Assembly (NCBI GenBank): GCA_963844635.1
Contig: CAWJPD010000003.1
Coordinates: forward strand, 744,001-808,000
Origin: JAJPKK01 sp963844635
GTDB lineage: Bacteria; Pseudomonadota; Alphaproteobacteria; Rhizobiales; Xanthobacteraceae
Length of the DNA: 64,000 nucleotides
Reading direction: 5' to 3'
Of this stretch, positions 33,400-44,062 are shown one piece after another (the first letter of the stretch is position 1; the number at the start of each line of letters is the position of its first letter). The translations under genes were made by a program, and so were the position numbers. The notes under the pieces were generated by a model. It was not told the DNA's origin, did not search any database, and saw nothing but the letters and a program-made list of their open reading frames with translations.

Positions 33400-34272
33400 A
33401 TGCGCCATGGCAAACTGAGTGGCCTTATTGCGCTGGCGGCGTTGGCATCATTGGCGATGCCGATTGTCAGTGCGCAGGCATTCGACGATTCCGAGTACCC
33501 GAACTGGAAGGGGCAATGGACGCGACGCATCGTGCCTGGCCTCGGCGGTCAGCCATCGCATGACCAGACCAGACCCTGGGGCTTCGGCCAGCAGGCCCCG
33601 CTGACGCCGGAATATAACAAGGTGATGGAGGCGAGCGTTGCCGATCAGGACCAGGGCGGGGAGGGCAACTACCTCCACGGCTACACCTGTGAGCCCTTCG
33701 GCATGCCGATGATGACCATCGCATTCTGGCCGCAGGAATACATCATCACCCCGCAGGTCACCCATATCCTCGTCAACCATCAGTCGCACACTCGGCGCAT
33801 CTACACCGACGGGCGCGGCTGGCCGACCAAGGAGATGGAGCCAACCTACGCCGGCTATTCCATCGGCCGCTGGATCGACGAGGACGGTGATGGCAAGTAC
33901 GATGTGCTCGAAGTCGAGACCCGCGGGCCGTTCAAGGGACCGCGTGTCTACGACGCCAGCGGGCTGCCGCTTGCTTACGACAATCAGTCGATATTCAAGG
34001 AGCGCATCTATCTCGACAAGGCGAACCCGAACATCCTGCACAACGAGGTGACGGTGATCGACCATGCGTTGACGCGCCCGTGGACCGTTGACAAGCAATA
34101 TCGCCGCAACACCGATCCCGAAGCGGTCTGGCCGGAGGATTCGTGCGAAGGCAATGATCATGTCTACTTCGGCGGCCAGAACTATTTCCTCAGCGGCGAC
34201 GGCCTTTTGATGCCGGCGCGAAAGGATCAGCCGCCGCCCGACCTGCGCTATTTCAAGAAGACCGCGAAATAG
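33400..34272 (+). CDS. Exported protein with a DxDxDG loop, copy 1
   Basis: 290 residues; signal peptide MRHGKLSGLIALAALASLAM then SAQAF. I do not know a characterised member. Conserved features: YPNWKGQW, a PLTPEYNKVMEA segment, EYIITPQVTHILVNHQSHTRR, YSIGRWIDEDGDGKYD, ETRGPFKGPRVYDASG and a closing PARKDQPPPDLRYFKK. The stretch DEDGDGKYD fits a calcium-binding DxDxDG loop. A paralogue lies at 51504-52402. It sits between the flavin reductase and an FAD dehydrogenase on one strand, which suggests a periplasmic role in the same pathway. Confidence 0.8.
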   Translation: MRHGKLSGLIALAALASLAMPIVSAQAFDDSEYPNWKGQWTRRIVPGLGGQPSHDQTRPWGFGQQAPLTPEYNKVMEASVADQDQGGEGNYLHGYTCEPFGMPMMTIAFWPQEYIITPQVTHILVNHQSHTRRIYTDGRGWPTKEMEPTYAGYSIGRWIDEDGDGKYDVLEVETRGPFKGPRVYDASGLPLAYDNQSIFKERIYLDKANPNILHNEVTVIDHALTRPWTVDKQYRRNTDPEAVWPEDSCEGNDHVYFGGQNYFLSGDGLLMPARKDQPPPDLRYFKKTAK

Positions 34273-34345
34273 GGGTCGCCCTGGCGTCAGCGACGAGCCC
34301 CCTCTCCGCTTGTGACGCGCTGCCGGAGAGGGGTAGTTTGCTGGG

Positions 34346-35791
34346 ATGAACGAGCACCTTACGGGGGGCGTCGTCGGCACCGATCGCGCGCCGCCATCGA
34401 CCGACCTTTTGGCCCGGTTCGCCGCCATCGTCGGGCCAAACTACGCCATCACCGACCCCGCGGCGCAAGAGCCGTATCTGCTCGAAGGCCGCGGCCTTTA
34501 TCATGGCCACACGCCGCTGGTGCTGCGGCCCGGGTCGGTTTCGGAAGTGGCGGCGATTCTTGCGCTTGCGAACGCGACCGTGACGGCGATCGTGCCGCAG
34601 GGCGGCAATACAGGGCTGGTGGGCGGCCAGGTTCCGCTCGGCGGCGAAGTGCTCGTGAGTCTTCAGCGCCTCGATGGCATTCGTGAGGTCGACATTCTTT
34701 CGAACACGATGACCTGTGAGGCCGGCGTCATTCTCGCGGCGGCGCAGCAGGCCGCCGCAGCGGCCGACCGGCTGTTTCCGCTGTCGCTCGGCGCCGAGGG
34801 CAGTTGCACCATCGGGGGCAATCTGTCGACCAATGCCGGGGGTACCGGCGCGCTCGCCTACGGCGTCGCCCGCGACCTCGTGCTGGGCCTTGAAGTCGTA
34901 CTGGCCGATGGCCGGGTGCTGCACGGCCTCAACAAGTTAAAAAAGGACAATACCGGCTACGATCTGAGAGACTTGTTCGTCGGCGCTGAGGGGACGCTCG
35001 GCATCATTACGGCCGCGGTGTTGAAGCTGTTTCCCGCTGTGCGGTCGTTCACGACCGCCTTCGTCGGGGTACCGTCAGCGCAGGCGGCGCTGGATCTGCT
35101 CGCGGTTCTGCAAGAGCGCACCGGACGCGCCGTGACGAGTTTCGAACTGATGTGTCGCATCGCCATCGAGTTCGCGGTTCGCCATGGCGGCTGCCGCGAC
35201 CCGCTCGAAGACGAATACCCCTGGTATGTGCTGGTCGAGGTCTCGTCCGCTTCGGCTAACGACCTGCGATTAGTGCTGGAAACAGCGCTGGAGACCGCGA
35301 TGGAGCGCGGCCTTGTCGCCGACGCCGCGATCGCGGACAGCCTCGACCAGCGCCGCGCCCTGTGGAAGCTGCGCGAGATTTTGCCGGAGGCACAAAAACC
35401 CGAGGGCGGCTCGATCAAGCATGACGTGTCGGTGCCGCTGGCAGCGGTGCCCAATTTCCTTCGCGAGGCGGCGATCGCCGTCGAGAGTGTCGTTCCCGGC
35501 AGCCGGCCGGCGCCGTTCGGCCATCTCGGCGACGGCAACATCCATTACAACATCACCCAGCCGGTCGGCGACGATCCCAAGGCTTTCCTTGCGCGCTGGG
35601 ACGAGATGAACGCGGCCGTCCACGCCGTCGTCCTCAAACATGGTGGCTCGATCTCGGCCGAGCATGGCATCGGCGTGCTGAAGCGGAAGCTGTTGCCGGG
35701 CGTGAAGGACCCCGTCGCGCTCGACCTGATGCGTGCGCTCAAGCGCACGCTCGATCCTAAAAACATCCTCAATCCGGGCAAGGTGCTGTGA
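34346..35791 (+). CDS. FAD-binding 2-hydroxyacid dehydrogenase (GlcD/D-lactate dehydrogenase family)
   Basis: 481 residues. The PCMH-type FAD domain shows VPQGGNTGLVGGQVP, LGAEGSCTIGGNLSTNAGGT and FVGAEGTLGIITAAVLKLFP. The C-terminal oxidase domain has FGHLGDGNIHYNI and SAEHGIGVLKR, with the histidines expected for metal and substrate binding. Oxidises a D-2-hydroxy acid, passing electrons to a quinone or cytochrome. Last gene of the plus-strand cluster starting at 29657; it fits oxidation of a hydroxylated acid intermediate but the substrate is unproven. Confidence 0.88.
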   Translation: MNEHLTGGVVGTDRAPPSTDLLARFAAIVGPNYAITDPAAQEPYLLEGRGLYHGHTPLVLRPGSVSEVAAILALANATVTAIVPQGGNTGLVGGQVPLGGEVLVSLQRLDGIREVDILSNTMTCEAGVILAAAQQAAAAADRLFPLSLGAEGSCTIGGNLSTNAGGTGALAYGVARDLVLGLEVVLADGRVLHGLNKLKKDNTGYDLRDLFVGAEGTLGIITAAVLKLFPAVRSFTTAFVGVPSAQAALDLLAVLQERTGRAVTSFELMCRIAIEFAVRHGGCRDPLEDEYPWYVLVEVSSASANDLRLVLETALETAMERGLVADAAIADSLDQRRALWKLREILPEAQKPEGGSIKHDVSVPLAAVPNFLREAAIAVESVVPGSRPAPFGHLGDGNIHYNITQPVGDDPKAFLARWDEMNAAVHAVVLKHGGSISAEHGIGVLKRKLLPGVKDPVALDLMRALKRTLDPKNILNPGKVL

Positions 35792-35875
35792 TTACACAAC
35801 AGCTACTCCACTACTCGGCACTGTTGACATTAATTTTAGTCCGAATTCGTCGTGAACGGTTAGAAAGTAAAATAT

Positions 35876-36169
35876 ATGTCCCCGGAAGCGTTTCGTCACA
35901 GAGGCCAGTCAGAAGTTCATAGCAGTTCTTGAAAAAGTGATTACTAATCTCTCGGAACGATCCGAACAGAACACCGGTTTAAATTCGTCAGCTCCAAACA
36001 AGCTTTGTCTTACAACAGCGCTTATGCTGAGTGGTTTAAGAATGGCCAAATCGGTCCGCAGCCGAAAACGACCCTCGCAGAGATGAGAGCGGCGGTATAC
36101 GATCAGGCCGAATCCGCCTCGGAGCTGAAAGCGTTTTGCAGAGTTGCGGCTGTTGCCGGAGTGGACTAG
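35876..36169 (+). pseudogene. Small unknown gene, disrupted
   Basis: AT-richer than its surroundings. Coding-like sequence changes frame: MSPEAF from ATG 35876, then RFVTEASQKFIAVLEKVI, NLSERSE, then in the next frame KFVSSKQALSYNSAYAEWFK, NGQIGPQPKTTLAEMR and ELKAFCRVAAVAGVD before TAG at 36169. About 95 residues if joined. A TTGACA lies at 35824-35829, as a possible -35 element. Not recognised. Either a decaying accessory gene or one hit by the same indel problem as elsewhere. Confidence 0.4.
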
Positions 36170-36253
36170 GTGAGGCCGTGCTTGGAGGCTTGAGAACAAA
36201 AAGAATTATTGTTACGTATACCGCTTTACGCGGACTAATCGAAAGAACAGCGC

Positions 36254-36746
36254 ATGCGCGCTACTGCGGTGGCTCTCAGAAAAATCAAAGATGTTCCAGT
36301 AGAGGGGCCTCTTGATCCGGTTCTGGAGCTAAGTGAGGTCATTCATCGATCACTTTACGCTACCTATCGTGAGTGGCCTCAGCTGGTAAATTTTGATTTT
36401 CGGAAGACATCTCCGAACGAAGTCAAATACGTCAAGAAAACTCACGTAGCGAGCGCGTTACCGAACAACATTCTTAACGCAGTTGACAAATTGGACAAGG
36501 CCGTCTGGGACAAGGCTCACGTATGAAATTCTATGCGAGTACCTTCACCCAAATGTTGGGGATCTGTGGGGCGCTACATTAGAAAGTGTTGCTTCAACTG
36601 ACGCACATGGGACACGTCATATAGTTCGTAAGATCGGCTTAGGGGAAAAGACCTTTAAGGGCGGTCCCAAAAAGTCAATTAGTGGAACGCAAAGGTGCTT
36701 GATATCTGCGCTGACATTGTATGCCACCTTCGATAGCAATAGATGA
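36254..36746 (+). CDS. Unknown accessory protein (one apparent frameshift)
   Basis: First part MRATAVALRKIKDVPVEGPL to NAVDKLDKAVWDK, continuing in the next frame as LTYEILCEYLHPNVGDLWGA, then GTRHIVRKIGLGEKTFKG, to the stop at 36746; the join is at about 36520. About 164 residues, soluble. GC and codon use are clearly lower than in the flanking genes, so it is probably acquired. The YExLCEYxHPN string recalls helical accessory proteins of uncertain role (HEPN-like), but this is only an impression. Confidence 0.5.
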
Positions 36747-36923
36747 GCTGGATGCACTTGCCGAAAAATCTACGCTCCTTACGCGCAGGTTCGCCCACGC
36801 GGTAGTTAGAAACTACCGTGGTCAATTTCAGAGCAGCGATCCGTGTCCTTGTCTATCTGGAAAAACAGTAACCGCATGCACTGGGTTACGTTCGCGATGA
36901 CCAAATAGCCAATATCCAGCATG

Positions 36924-37303
36924 TCATTTTGGGGACCGCAGAGGACCGGTCCGCGTATAGGTGAAGGGCCCGCAGTGTTGAAACCGCCTTCGGACACTCG
37001 TAGACAGGGGGACACCCGGCGCGCTGCTTCTGGTCCCACGTGGGAAGATAGCCTACGGTCAGCATCGGCGTCGGGGGAAACTGGCACCTGCAAAGCTCGT
37101 AACCACGCTGCTGCGAGCTTCGCCTCAGCTGCGGCAGTGTTGGTGGTAGCGACCGTGAGGGCGGCGTCAATCACCTTCTGTTCGTTGTCGCTGAAGCTGC
37201 GGCGGACGTCCTTCACCATCCCAATCGCTGAGCGGAGCGCCTCGAATCCGGTCTTCAGGGCGCCGAGGCCTTCCGCCCAGCTGGAAGGGTCGCCTAATGG
37301 CAT
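36924..37303 (-). CDS. Small zinc-ribbon protein (three apparent single-base deletions)
   Basis: Reconstructs to about 126 residues: MPLGDPSSWAEGLGALKTGF, a helical stretch (SDNEQKVIDAALTVATTN, AAEAKLAAA), then GYELCRCQFPPTPMLTVGYL, PPVYECPK, CGFNTAGP and FTYTRTGPLRSPK then TGA. Two Cys pairs (LCRC and ECPKCG) make a zinc ribbon. The missing bases fall near 37128, at 36989 (before GCGGTTTC) and in a C run at about 36970. The family is seen as a hypothetical protein in other proteobacteria; no function known. Confidence 0.6.
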
Positions 37304-37368
37304 TTTCTGTTTCCGTAGCCTAAATCTCGAGATATTCGATTGCCTTTACTGGTTGTTTTTGTATGTTG

Positions 37369-38538
<1,170 letters not shown>

Positions 38539-38782
38539 CGCCGGCCTCCTCTGATCCGTTGCGAAGTTTCGTAAGATGGATTGAGCGGCAGCGGAACCCC
38601 TCAGTTCGCGGCCCTTGATGGGTTTCGCTACTTTAACCCATCCCACGCGCTCGCTACCTGGCCTGCGCAGAATTCGATATGATTCGAACTTCGGAAACGC
38701 CAGGTTAAGTCCGCGCACCGGTGCCTCGGCCTCACAAGCCAATTCGCGCCCGCAGCGAGTAGGGCCGCAAAAGCTGGGCGGA

Positions 38783-39136
38783 TCAAGGCCGCTCGCCGCT
38801 TCCCGAGGGTATAGCGGCGGTCTGCCGCGCAGCCTCCCGGGCAAGAAAGCCGTAGCGCGTCGCCATCTGCTGCGACCTGGTGGCGCGAAAAGCCGCCGTG
38901 GCGACGGTCGCGGCAACCGCGGTATCGAGCGCATAGGCCGGCAGCGACAGCAGCGCTTCGTCGAACAGCGCATAATGGATGAAGCGGATCGCGGCGCCGA
39001 GCACCACCATGTAGAGCAGCACCTGCCACCAGGGCCGCCAAGTCTGGGCGACGGCGCGGCCGGCGAGCCAAGCCGCCCCGCCGCCGATGACGACAGTCAC
39101 CAGCAGGAACGGTCCTGCGGAGAGGTCAGTGACCAT
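38783..39136 (-). CDS. DUF6867-type small membrane protein
   Basis: 117 residues with three hydrophobic segments: GPFLLVTVVIGGGAAWLAGR, WQVLLYMVVLGAAIRFIHY and LDTAVAATVATAAF. The TWRPWWQ / RFIHYALFDEALLSL block matches the DUF6867 proteins that accompany Liv-type transporters in Bradyrhizobium and relatives. It precedes livK on the same strand by 244 bases. Probable accessory of the transporter; role unknown. The start at 39136 is chosen because upstream codons are not conserved. Confidence 0.7.
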   Translation of the reverse strand: MVTDLSAGPFLLVTVVIGGGAAWLAGRAVAQTWRPWWQVLLYMVVLGAAIRFIHYALFDEALLSLPAYALDTAVAATVATAAFRATRSQQMATRYGFLAREAARQTAAIPSGSGERP

Positions 39137-39269
39137 GCCGTAATCCAGGGCAGCGGATGGTCGAACGGGGTTGCGGAAGAGCGCGGCCCTCGGGCGCCGC
39201 ACTCAAACCATCCTACATGCTACCGATCCGCGTTCTAAGACAAATTCGCCGCATTGCGTCTACCGAGTA

Positions 39270-39809
39270 TCAGCAGCGCAGAATGTTGATCGTGCGCTCG
39301 GGCTGGTCCTCGGGATGGATGGTAACCTCTTCGTTGCAGGGGCGAGCGCTCCGCGCCGGCTCGGCAACTCCCTGGGCACCATTCGGGTTACGGACCCGCC
39401 GCTGATCATAAGGGTCGACATAGGTCGATGCTGACGGATCGTAATAGGTGCAGTCGATTGTCATGCAGCCGTAGAGGGGCCGATTGCCGTAGCCGAGCTC
39501 GCGCGGGGGAAGGTTGAGATCATAGCCGCCTTGGGGCCAGTAGTCGTCGTATGGGTAGCCGTAGCCATATCCGCCGTATGGAAGGACCAACCCGTATCCG
39601 CGTCGCCCAAACTCACGAAACGAGGAGCGACCGTGATTGGGGCTTCCGGGCATTGCCGCGGTATGGAACGGACGGCTAGCCATCGATGCATGGAAAGGCG
39701 CGGCGCCGAAGGCTCGTCCGCCAAATCCGCCGCCTCGCGCCAATGCTGCAGGAGACGGTGCAATTGCGACGCCGCAACTGATGAGGAGGCCGGCCAACAT
39801 TCGACGTAC
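39270..39809 (-). CDS. Exported Gly/Tyr-rich protein
   Basis: 179 residues: signal MVRRMLAGLLISCGVAIAPS, a Gly/Phe-rich stretch, then YGGYGYGYPYDDYWPQGGYD and a conserved-looking tail CNEEVTIHPEDQPER, INILRC with paired cysteines. Similar small secreted proteins with a YGCMTIDCTY-type block occur in Rhizobiales; function unknown. Alone between the DUF6867 gene and an intergenic repeat. Confidence 0.6.
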   Translation of the reverse strand, partial: VRRMLAGLLISCGVAIAPSPAALARGGGFGGRAFGAAPFHASMASRPFHTAAMPGSPNHGRSSFREFGRRGYGLVLPYGGYGYGYPYDDYWPQGGYDLNLPPRELGYGNRPLYGCMTIDCTYYDPSASTYVDPYDQRRVRNPNGAQGVAEPARSARPCNEEVTIHPEDQPERTINILRC

Positions 39810-39918
39810 CATCGAACGCTCCACGCAAAACTTTGACCTGCCGCATCAAAGCCATGGTAGCGGAAGCGTTCGCCGCGGCCACCTCGTTTGTTAATGCTTG
39901 GTTAATCCAACGAAGCCC

Positions 39919-40069
39919 GTAGGGCGGATGAGCGCTCGTCCGCGATCACCGGTTCAACGCGTGTGCGGTGAGCGCGTCATCCGCCATTTTTGCGTTACAT
40001 CGGCAGGATACGCGCCCAGCATTGTGCCCGCCCCTCTGGGGTGCCATCGTCGGCGCTATCCCGCCCTAC
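39919..40069. repeat. Dispersed repeat with gtagggcgg ends (R5)
   Basis: Left end gtagggcggatgagcg and right end cgctatcccgccctac form a terminal inverted repeat around a GC-rich core. Of a type common between genes in Rhizobiales. It lies between an exported-protein gene start and the 3' end of the molybdenum hydroxylase. Confidence 0.5.
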
Positions 40070-40091
40070 AGATGTCCACCAACCGACGCGC

Positions 40092-42311
40092 CTATCCCGT
40101 CAACAGCACAGCCTTGACCCGATCGGGCGTTAGCGGCAACTCGCGAATCCGCTTGCCAGTCGCCGCTGCGAAGGCATTGGCGATCGCCGCTCCGGCAGGC
40201 CCTTGCGAGGCTTCGCCGGCGCCGAGCGGCCGTTCCTCGGGCCGGTTGATCAGTTCCACCTCAACGGTGGGGATTTCCGGCATGGTGAGGATCGGATAGC
40301 CGATCCAGTCGCGCGACGTGATCTGCGAACGATCGAACGTGACCTCTTCCTTGAGCGTCCAACTCGTCGACTGGATGATGCCGCCCTCGATCTGATTGGC
40401 GAGACCATCCGGATTGATGATCAGTCCGGCGTCGGCGGCGGCGAAAACACGAGGCACGGAGACTTTGCCGCTGGTGGCGTCGACCTCGACATCGGCGATC
40501 ACGGCGACGTAAGTGGCGAGCGTCTTGTATTTGGCAAAGCCGAGGCCGCGGCCGCGACCACCTTCGCTGGTTCGGCCGGGTTGCCATTTTGCCATTTCGG
40601 CGACCCTCTCGATCACCGCACGTGCGCGCGGGTCACTCAGATGAGCCAGGCGGAACGCGACGGGGTCGGCATTGGCGGCGATCGCCAGTTCGTCCATGAA
40701 GGATTCGGTCGCGAACACGTTGGTGTAGGCGCCGAGCGTGCGCAGCGCTGACACCCGGATCGGCATGTCCTTGATCAAGTGATTGACGACCCGTTGCCGC
40801 GGGAAATCGTAGAGTGGAATCGCGTTGCGGTCGCCGCCGCCAGCGGGCTGCGGGAGCATGCGCGGCGGCGCCGCCTTCTGCGGTTCGGCGAGATACCAGC
40901 TTGCCAGCAGATTATTGCCGCCGGGCTCGCTCGGCCGCATCGAGTGGGTGTTGCTCCACACCTCGTAATTCCAGTCGACGATGCGACCGTCGGCATTGAG
41001 ACCGGCGCGCGTCTTGACGATCATCGCCGGACCGAACGGTTCCCATCCGAATTCATCCCCGCGCATCCATTGCAGGCGCACCGGGCTGCTCGGCACGGCG
41101 CGGGCGAGCAGGGCGGCGTCAAGCGCCACATCGTCGGCGGCATTGTGCCCGTAGCATCCCGATCCCTGCGCATGGATGCAGTGGATGTTCTCGGTCGGCA
41201 TTTTCAGGCCGAGCGCGAGATTGCCGCGCAACGGAAACACACCTTGCGTATGCGTCCACACCGTCATCTTGCCGTCGCGGAATTCGGCGACCGCGCAGGA
41301 CGGGCCGATTGCGGCATGGGCCATGTATGGCTTGCGGTAGGTCGCTTCGAGGAGCCTGAGGTCGCTGGGCAGCGGTGCCTGCCTGTCGCTGATCACCTTG
41401 TCTTCGCTCGGCAATGACAGCAGGTGATCGTAGATGCGCGATTGCTCGGGCAAGGGAGGTCCGGCCGTCCAGCTTGCGCCGCGCCGCAACGCCTCGCTCG
41501 CCTTGATCGCCTGCTCTTCGCGCTCGGCGACGACGCCGAGAAAGCTGCCGTTCCAGACGACCGCGACGACACCGGGCATCGCTTTCACTTGGGTCGAGGG
41601 AATGCTTTCGAGCTTCGCCCCGTAGCCGGGTGGCCGCACGATACGTCCGTGCAGCATTTTTGGCAGGCGCAGGTCCTGAACGAAGACGGCGCCCCCGGTC
41701 ACCTTCGCGGGAATATCGACGCGCCGAGCCGACGTGCCGACGAGCCGGTGGGCCGAAGCTGGCTTGGGCGCGACCTTTCCGCTGGCTTCGCGGTGCAGGT
41801 CGATGCCGCTCGCGAGTTCGGCGTAACTGACGTGGCGTCCATCGGGCGCAGTGATGATGCCGTCACCCGTTGCGAGGGCATGTGCCGGCACACCGAGCCG
41901 CCGCGCCGCCAAGTCGACGAGGATCGCGCGCACTTCGGCACCGGCCAAACGCAGCGCAGTCCCGCTGTTCTCGATCGACTGGCTGCCGGCAGTGACGCCC
42001 TCGTTCGGCGTTGTTTCGGTGTCGCCAGATACCACCTGAATGTACGCCAGCGGCAGGTCGAGTTCTTCGGCAGCGATTTGCGCCAGGGCCGTGAGGATAC
42101 CTTGGCCGAGTTCGACCTTGCCGGTCGAGATCGTGGCGCTGCCGTCCGAGGCGATGCGAATCCAGGCATCGAGCAGCCGGTTGTCATTCAGGCTGCCCGG
42201 CAGTCGCGCCCGCTGCTGCTGGCTGCGCGCAAATCTTGGGCTGAGTGAAAAGACGACCGTGATGCCGCCGAGGCCGGCAGTGAACGCACGCCGCGAGAGG
42301 AGCGCGTTCAT
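40092..42311 (-). CDS. Molybdenum hydroxylase large subunit, isoquinoline 1-oxidoreductase type
   Basis: 739 residues of the xanthine-dehydrogenase superfamily. Tat signal RRAFTAGLGGITVVFSLS shows export to the periplasm, as in the IorB group. Moco-binding blocks: STGKVELGQGILTALAQ, GVTAGSQSIENSG, QGVFPLRGNLALGL, ALRTLGAYTNVFA. The catalytic Glu lies in PLGAGEASQGPAGAAIA. It would hydroxylate an N-heterocycle or oxidise an aldehyde. The ATG overlaps the stop of the small-subunit gene. No cytochrome c subunit follows. Confidence 0.9.
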   Translation of the reverse strand: MNALLSRRAFTAGLGGITVVFSLSPRFARSQQQRARLPGSLNDNRLLDAWIRIASDGSATISTGKVELGQGILTALAQIAAEELDLPLAYIQVVSGDTETTPNEGVTAGSQSIENSGTALRLAGAEVRAILVDLAARRLGVPAHALATGDGIITAPDGRHVSYAELASGIDLHREASGKVAPKPASAHRLVGTSARRVDIPAKVTGGAVFVQDLRLPKMLHGRIVRPPGYGAKLESIPSTQVKAMPGVVAVVWNGSFLGVVAEREEQAIKASEALRRGASWTAGPPLPEQSRIYDHLLSLPSEDKVISDRQAPLPSDLRLLEATYRKPYMAHAAIGPSCAVAEFRDGKMTVWTHTQGVFPLRGNLALGLKMPTENIHCIHAQGSGCYGHNAADDVALDAALLARAVPSSPVRLQWMRGDEFGWEPFGPAMIVKTRAGLNADGRIVDWNYEVWSNTHSMRPSEPGGNNLLASWYLAEPQKAAPPRMLPQPAGGGDRNAIPLYDFPRQRVVNHLIKDMPIRVSALRTLGAYTNVFATESFMDELAIAANADPVAFRLAHLSDPRARAVIERVAEMAKWQPGRTSEGGRGRGLGFAKYKTLATYVAVIADVEVDATSGKVSVPRVFAAADAGLIINPDGLANQIEGGIIQSTSWTLKEEVTFDRSQITSRDWIGYPILTMPEIPTVEVELINRPEERPLGAGEASQGPAGAAIANAFAAATGKRIRELPLTPDRVKAVLLTG

Positions 42312-42778
42312 CGGATCCTCCCGGGGGTCTGTGCGGCTTTGAGCACGGCACGAACGATGCGGCCATGCGTGCCGCAGCGGCAGAGATTATCGGCGAGGCC
42401 GCGCCTGACGTCGCGTTCGTTCGGCTGCGCGTTGCGATCAAGCAATGCCTTTGCCGACATGATCATTCCGGCGATGCAGTAGCCGCATTGGGCGGCCTGT
42501 TCCTCGATGAAGGCTTGCTGCAAGGGATGCGGCTTTTCCTCCGAGCCCAGTCCCTCGATGGTGGTGATTTCCGCTCCGGCCACCCAGCCGATCGCGGTGA
42601 TGCAGGAGCGCACCGGCTTGCCGTCGATCAGCACCGTGCAGGCGCCGCACTGGCCGAGGCCGCAGCCAAACTTCGCCCCGTTCAGACCGAGATCGTTGCG
42701 CAACACGTAAAGCAGCGGCGCGTCCGGCTCTGCCGGAACACTGTGCGTCGCGCCATTCACGTTGAGGCTGACGGCCAT
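42308..42778 (-). CDS. Molybdenum hydroxylase 2Fe-2S subunit
   Basis: 156 residues with the two [2Fe-2S] domains of the family: N-terminal plant-type cluster GCGLGQCGACTVLIDG with the fourth Cys in RSCITA, and C-terminal QCGYCIAGMIMSA with NLCRCGTHGRI. Carries electrons from the Mo centre of the large subunit encoded next. AAGGAG stands before the ATG. Likely exported as a complex with the Tat-bearing large subunit. Confidence 0.93.
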   Translation of the reverse strand: MAVSLNVNGATHSVPAEPDAPLLYVLRNDLGLNGAKFGCGLGQCGACTVLIDGKPVRSCITAIGWVAGAEITTIEGLGSEEKPHPLQQAFIEEQAAQCGYCIAGMIMSAKALLDRNAQPNERDVRRGLADNLCRCGTHGRIVRAVLKAAQTPGRIR

Positions 42779-43194
42779 GAGTGGTTTCTCCTTCGGCCGC
42801 GCCGGCCTAAGGTCACTTTAGTGGGTTCCTTGCGTTCAATAATACGAAATCAAGGGACCCTGTGCGCCAAAAATCGTTGTCGCCTGGTGCAGGAGGGCCC
42901 TTCTTCCTTGTAGAAAAACTGCTTCCACCGTGGCCGAAGAAGGTGGCCCGACTGGTCGGGCCGGGCGAGGGACAGTTCCGCACGTGAAACACTAACGGAC
43001 CGGCAAGGAGGATTTCGGAGAAACATGCTCCGCGGCGGGGAGGGGGCACGCATCGGCGCGATGCGATTGTGCAACCCGCGCAATCGGGCAGCTGTCAATG
43101 TCTAAATTTCTCGAAAACATGTTAGCCGGTCTTTCAAAGTCCCCGGCCTAAGCACCGCTTTGAGGGAGTGAGTGAAGTCACGGAGGAACATCCG
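42779..43194. other. Divergent intergenic region, Mo hydroxylase / PilZ
   Basis: No gene supported. It should hold the molybdenum hydroxylase promoter near 42790-42850 and the PilZ promoter; GGAGG at about 43181 precedes the PilZ ATG. Confidence 0.35.
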
Positions 43195-43491
43195 ATGCGG
43201 CGCGAACGGCGAAAGACCTTCCGGGTCGAGTGGAACTCTTCGGCGACCATCCATTACGGCACGATGACGCGCCGGTGTATCCTGGAGAATTTCTCGAACG
43301 GCGGGGCCAGGATTGCCGGACTTCGCGGCGAGACCGTGCCGGACGAGTTCACCTTGCGCATCACGCGCGGCCATGGCCGCACCCGCAAGTGTCGCGTTTT
43401 GTGGCGGACCGAAGACGCTGTTGGTGTCGAATTCACGGGGATTGTGGAGACGGCCGGCGAGACAGGTCGCCTCAGCGAAGCCGCGGAATAG
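43195..43491 (+). CDS. PilZ-domain protein
   Basis: 98 residues, a lone PilZ domain. The c-di-GMP-binding RxxxR is in RRERRKTFR at the start and the second motif, usually (D/N)xSxxG, is NFSNGGARI. C-terminal strands RKCRVLWRTEDAVGVEFTG match single-domain alphaproteobacterial members. ATG 43195 follows GGAGGAACATCC; a GTG at 43168 is the alternative. It may act as a c-di-GMP receptor in motility or surface control; no partner adjacent. Confidence 0.85.
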   Translation: MRRERRKTFRVEWNSSATIHYGTMTRRCILENFSNGGARIAGLRGETVPDEFTLRITRGHGRTRKCRVLWRTEDAVGVEFTGIVETAGETGRLSEAAE

Positions 43492-43496
43492 TTCGC

Positions 43497-43524
43497 AAAA
43501 AAAAGGCGCGGCACCAGGCCGCGC
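43497..43524 (-). terminator. Intrinsic terminator (minus-strand sense)
   Basis: On the minus strand GCGCGGC-CTGGT-GCCGCGC is followed by C and eight T (43504-43497). It could stop transcription coming from the small exported gene at 44178-44417. On the plus strand it lies just after the PilZ stop but lacks a T tract. Confidence 0.5.
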
Positions 43525-43540
43525 TCTTCCATATTCTGTA

Positions 43541-44062
43541 ATGCCGCGATCGTCTAGTCGCCCCGAGGAGATCAAGCTGATCTTCAATCGTCGCATCCCG
43601 CGCCGGCGCCGCGCGCGGGAACGGTTTTGCACGCGCATCGTCACCCACGACGTGACCCCGTCCTTGAACGTCTTCTACAAGAACACCCGGATCAAGCAGT
43701 ATCACAAGGAAAATCGGGCCTTGCGGACCGAAACCACGATCAACAACACCTATGACTTCAGGATCGGCAAGCTTCTGTCCAACTTGCCCAAGCTGCGCGA
43801 AATCGGCTTTGCCGCCAATCGCCGGCTCCTTGAGGTGGAGCGCATCAGCCACGATTGCATCCTCAGCGAAGAGCGCTTGCAGGCCATTCACCGCCCGGTC
43901 GTCGCGGGGCGGCAACGGGCTTCGGGCCTGCGGTTTGCCGACCAGCGCGTCCAAGCGCTGCTGCAAGCCCTGATCCTGTTCCGGCAACTTGCGAATGGCT
44001 TTCGTGCCGCCGACCTGCGCCAGCATCTCGCCGCCTTGTCAGGCCGCAAGCCGTCGTCAACT
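43541..44062 (+). pseudogene. Fragment of a large conserved hypothetical protein
   Basis: About 174 residues: RPEEIKLIFNRRIPRRRRAR, FCTRIVTHDVTPSLNVFYKN, RIKQYHKENRALRTETTINN, FRIGKLLSNLPKLREIGFAA, then ALLQALILFRQLANGFRAAD. I recall this as the C-terminal half of a roughly 500-residue bacterial protein of unknown role, often found as scattered copies. Here the N-terminal part is missing and the frame runs directly into an R1 repeat at 44063. Probably a remnant. Confidence 0.5.

Noticed and set aside
35909..36199. 96-codon minus-strand open frame in the AT-rich patch
   Set aside because: The plus strand reads as more protein-like over the same bases, although broken.
38539..38973. 145-codon N-terminal extension of LivK
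   Set aside because: The signal peptide and a strong GGAGG site at 38538 define the true start; the upstream part is Arg/Pro-rich noise.
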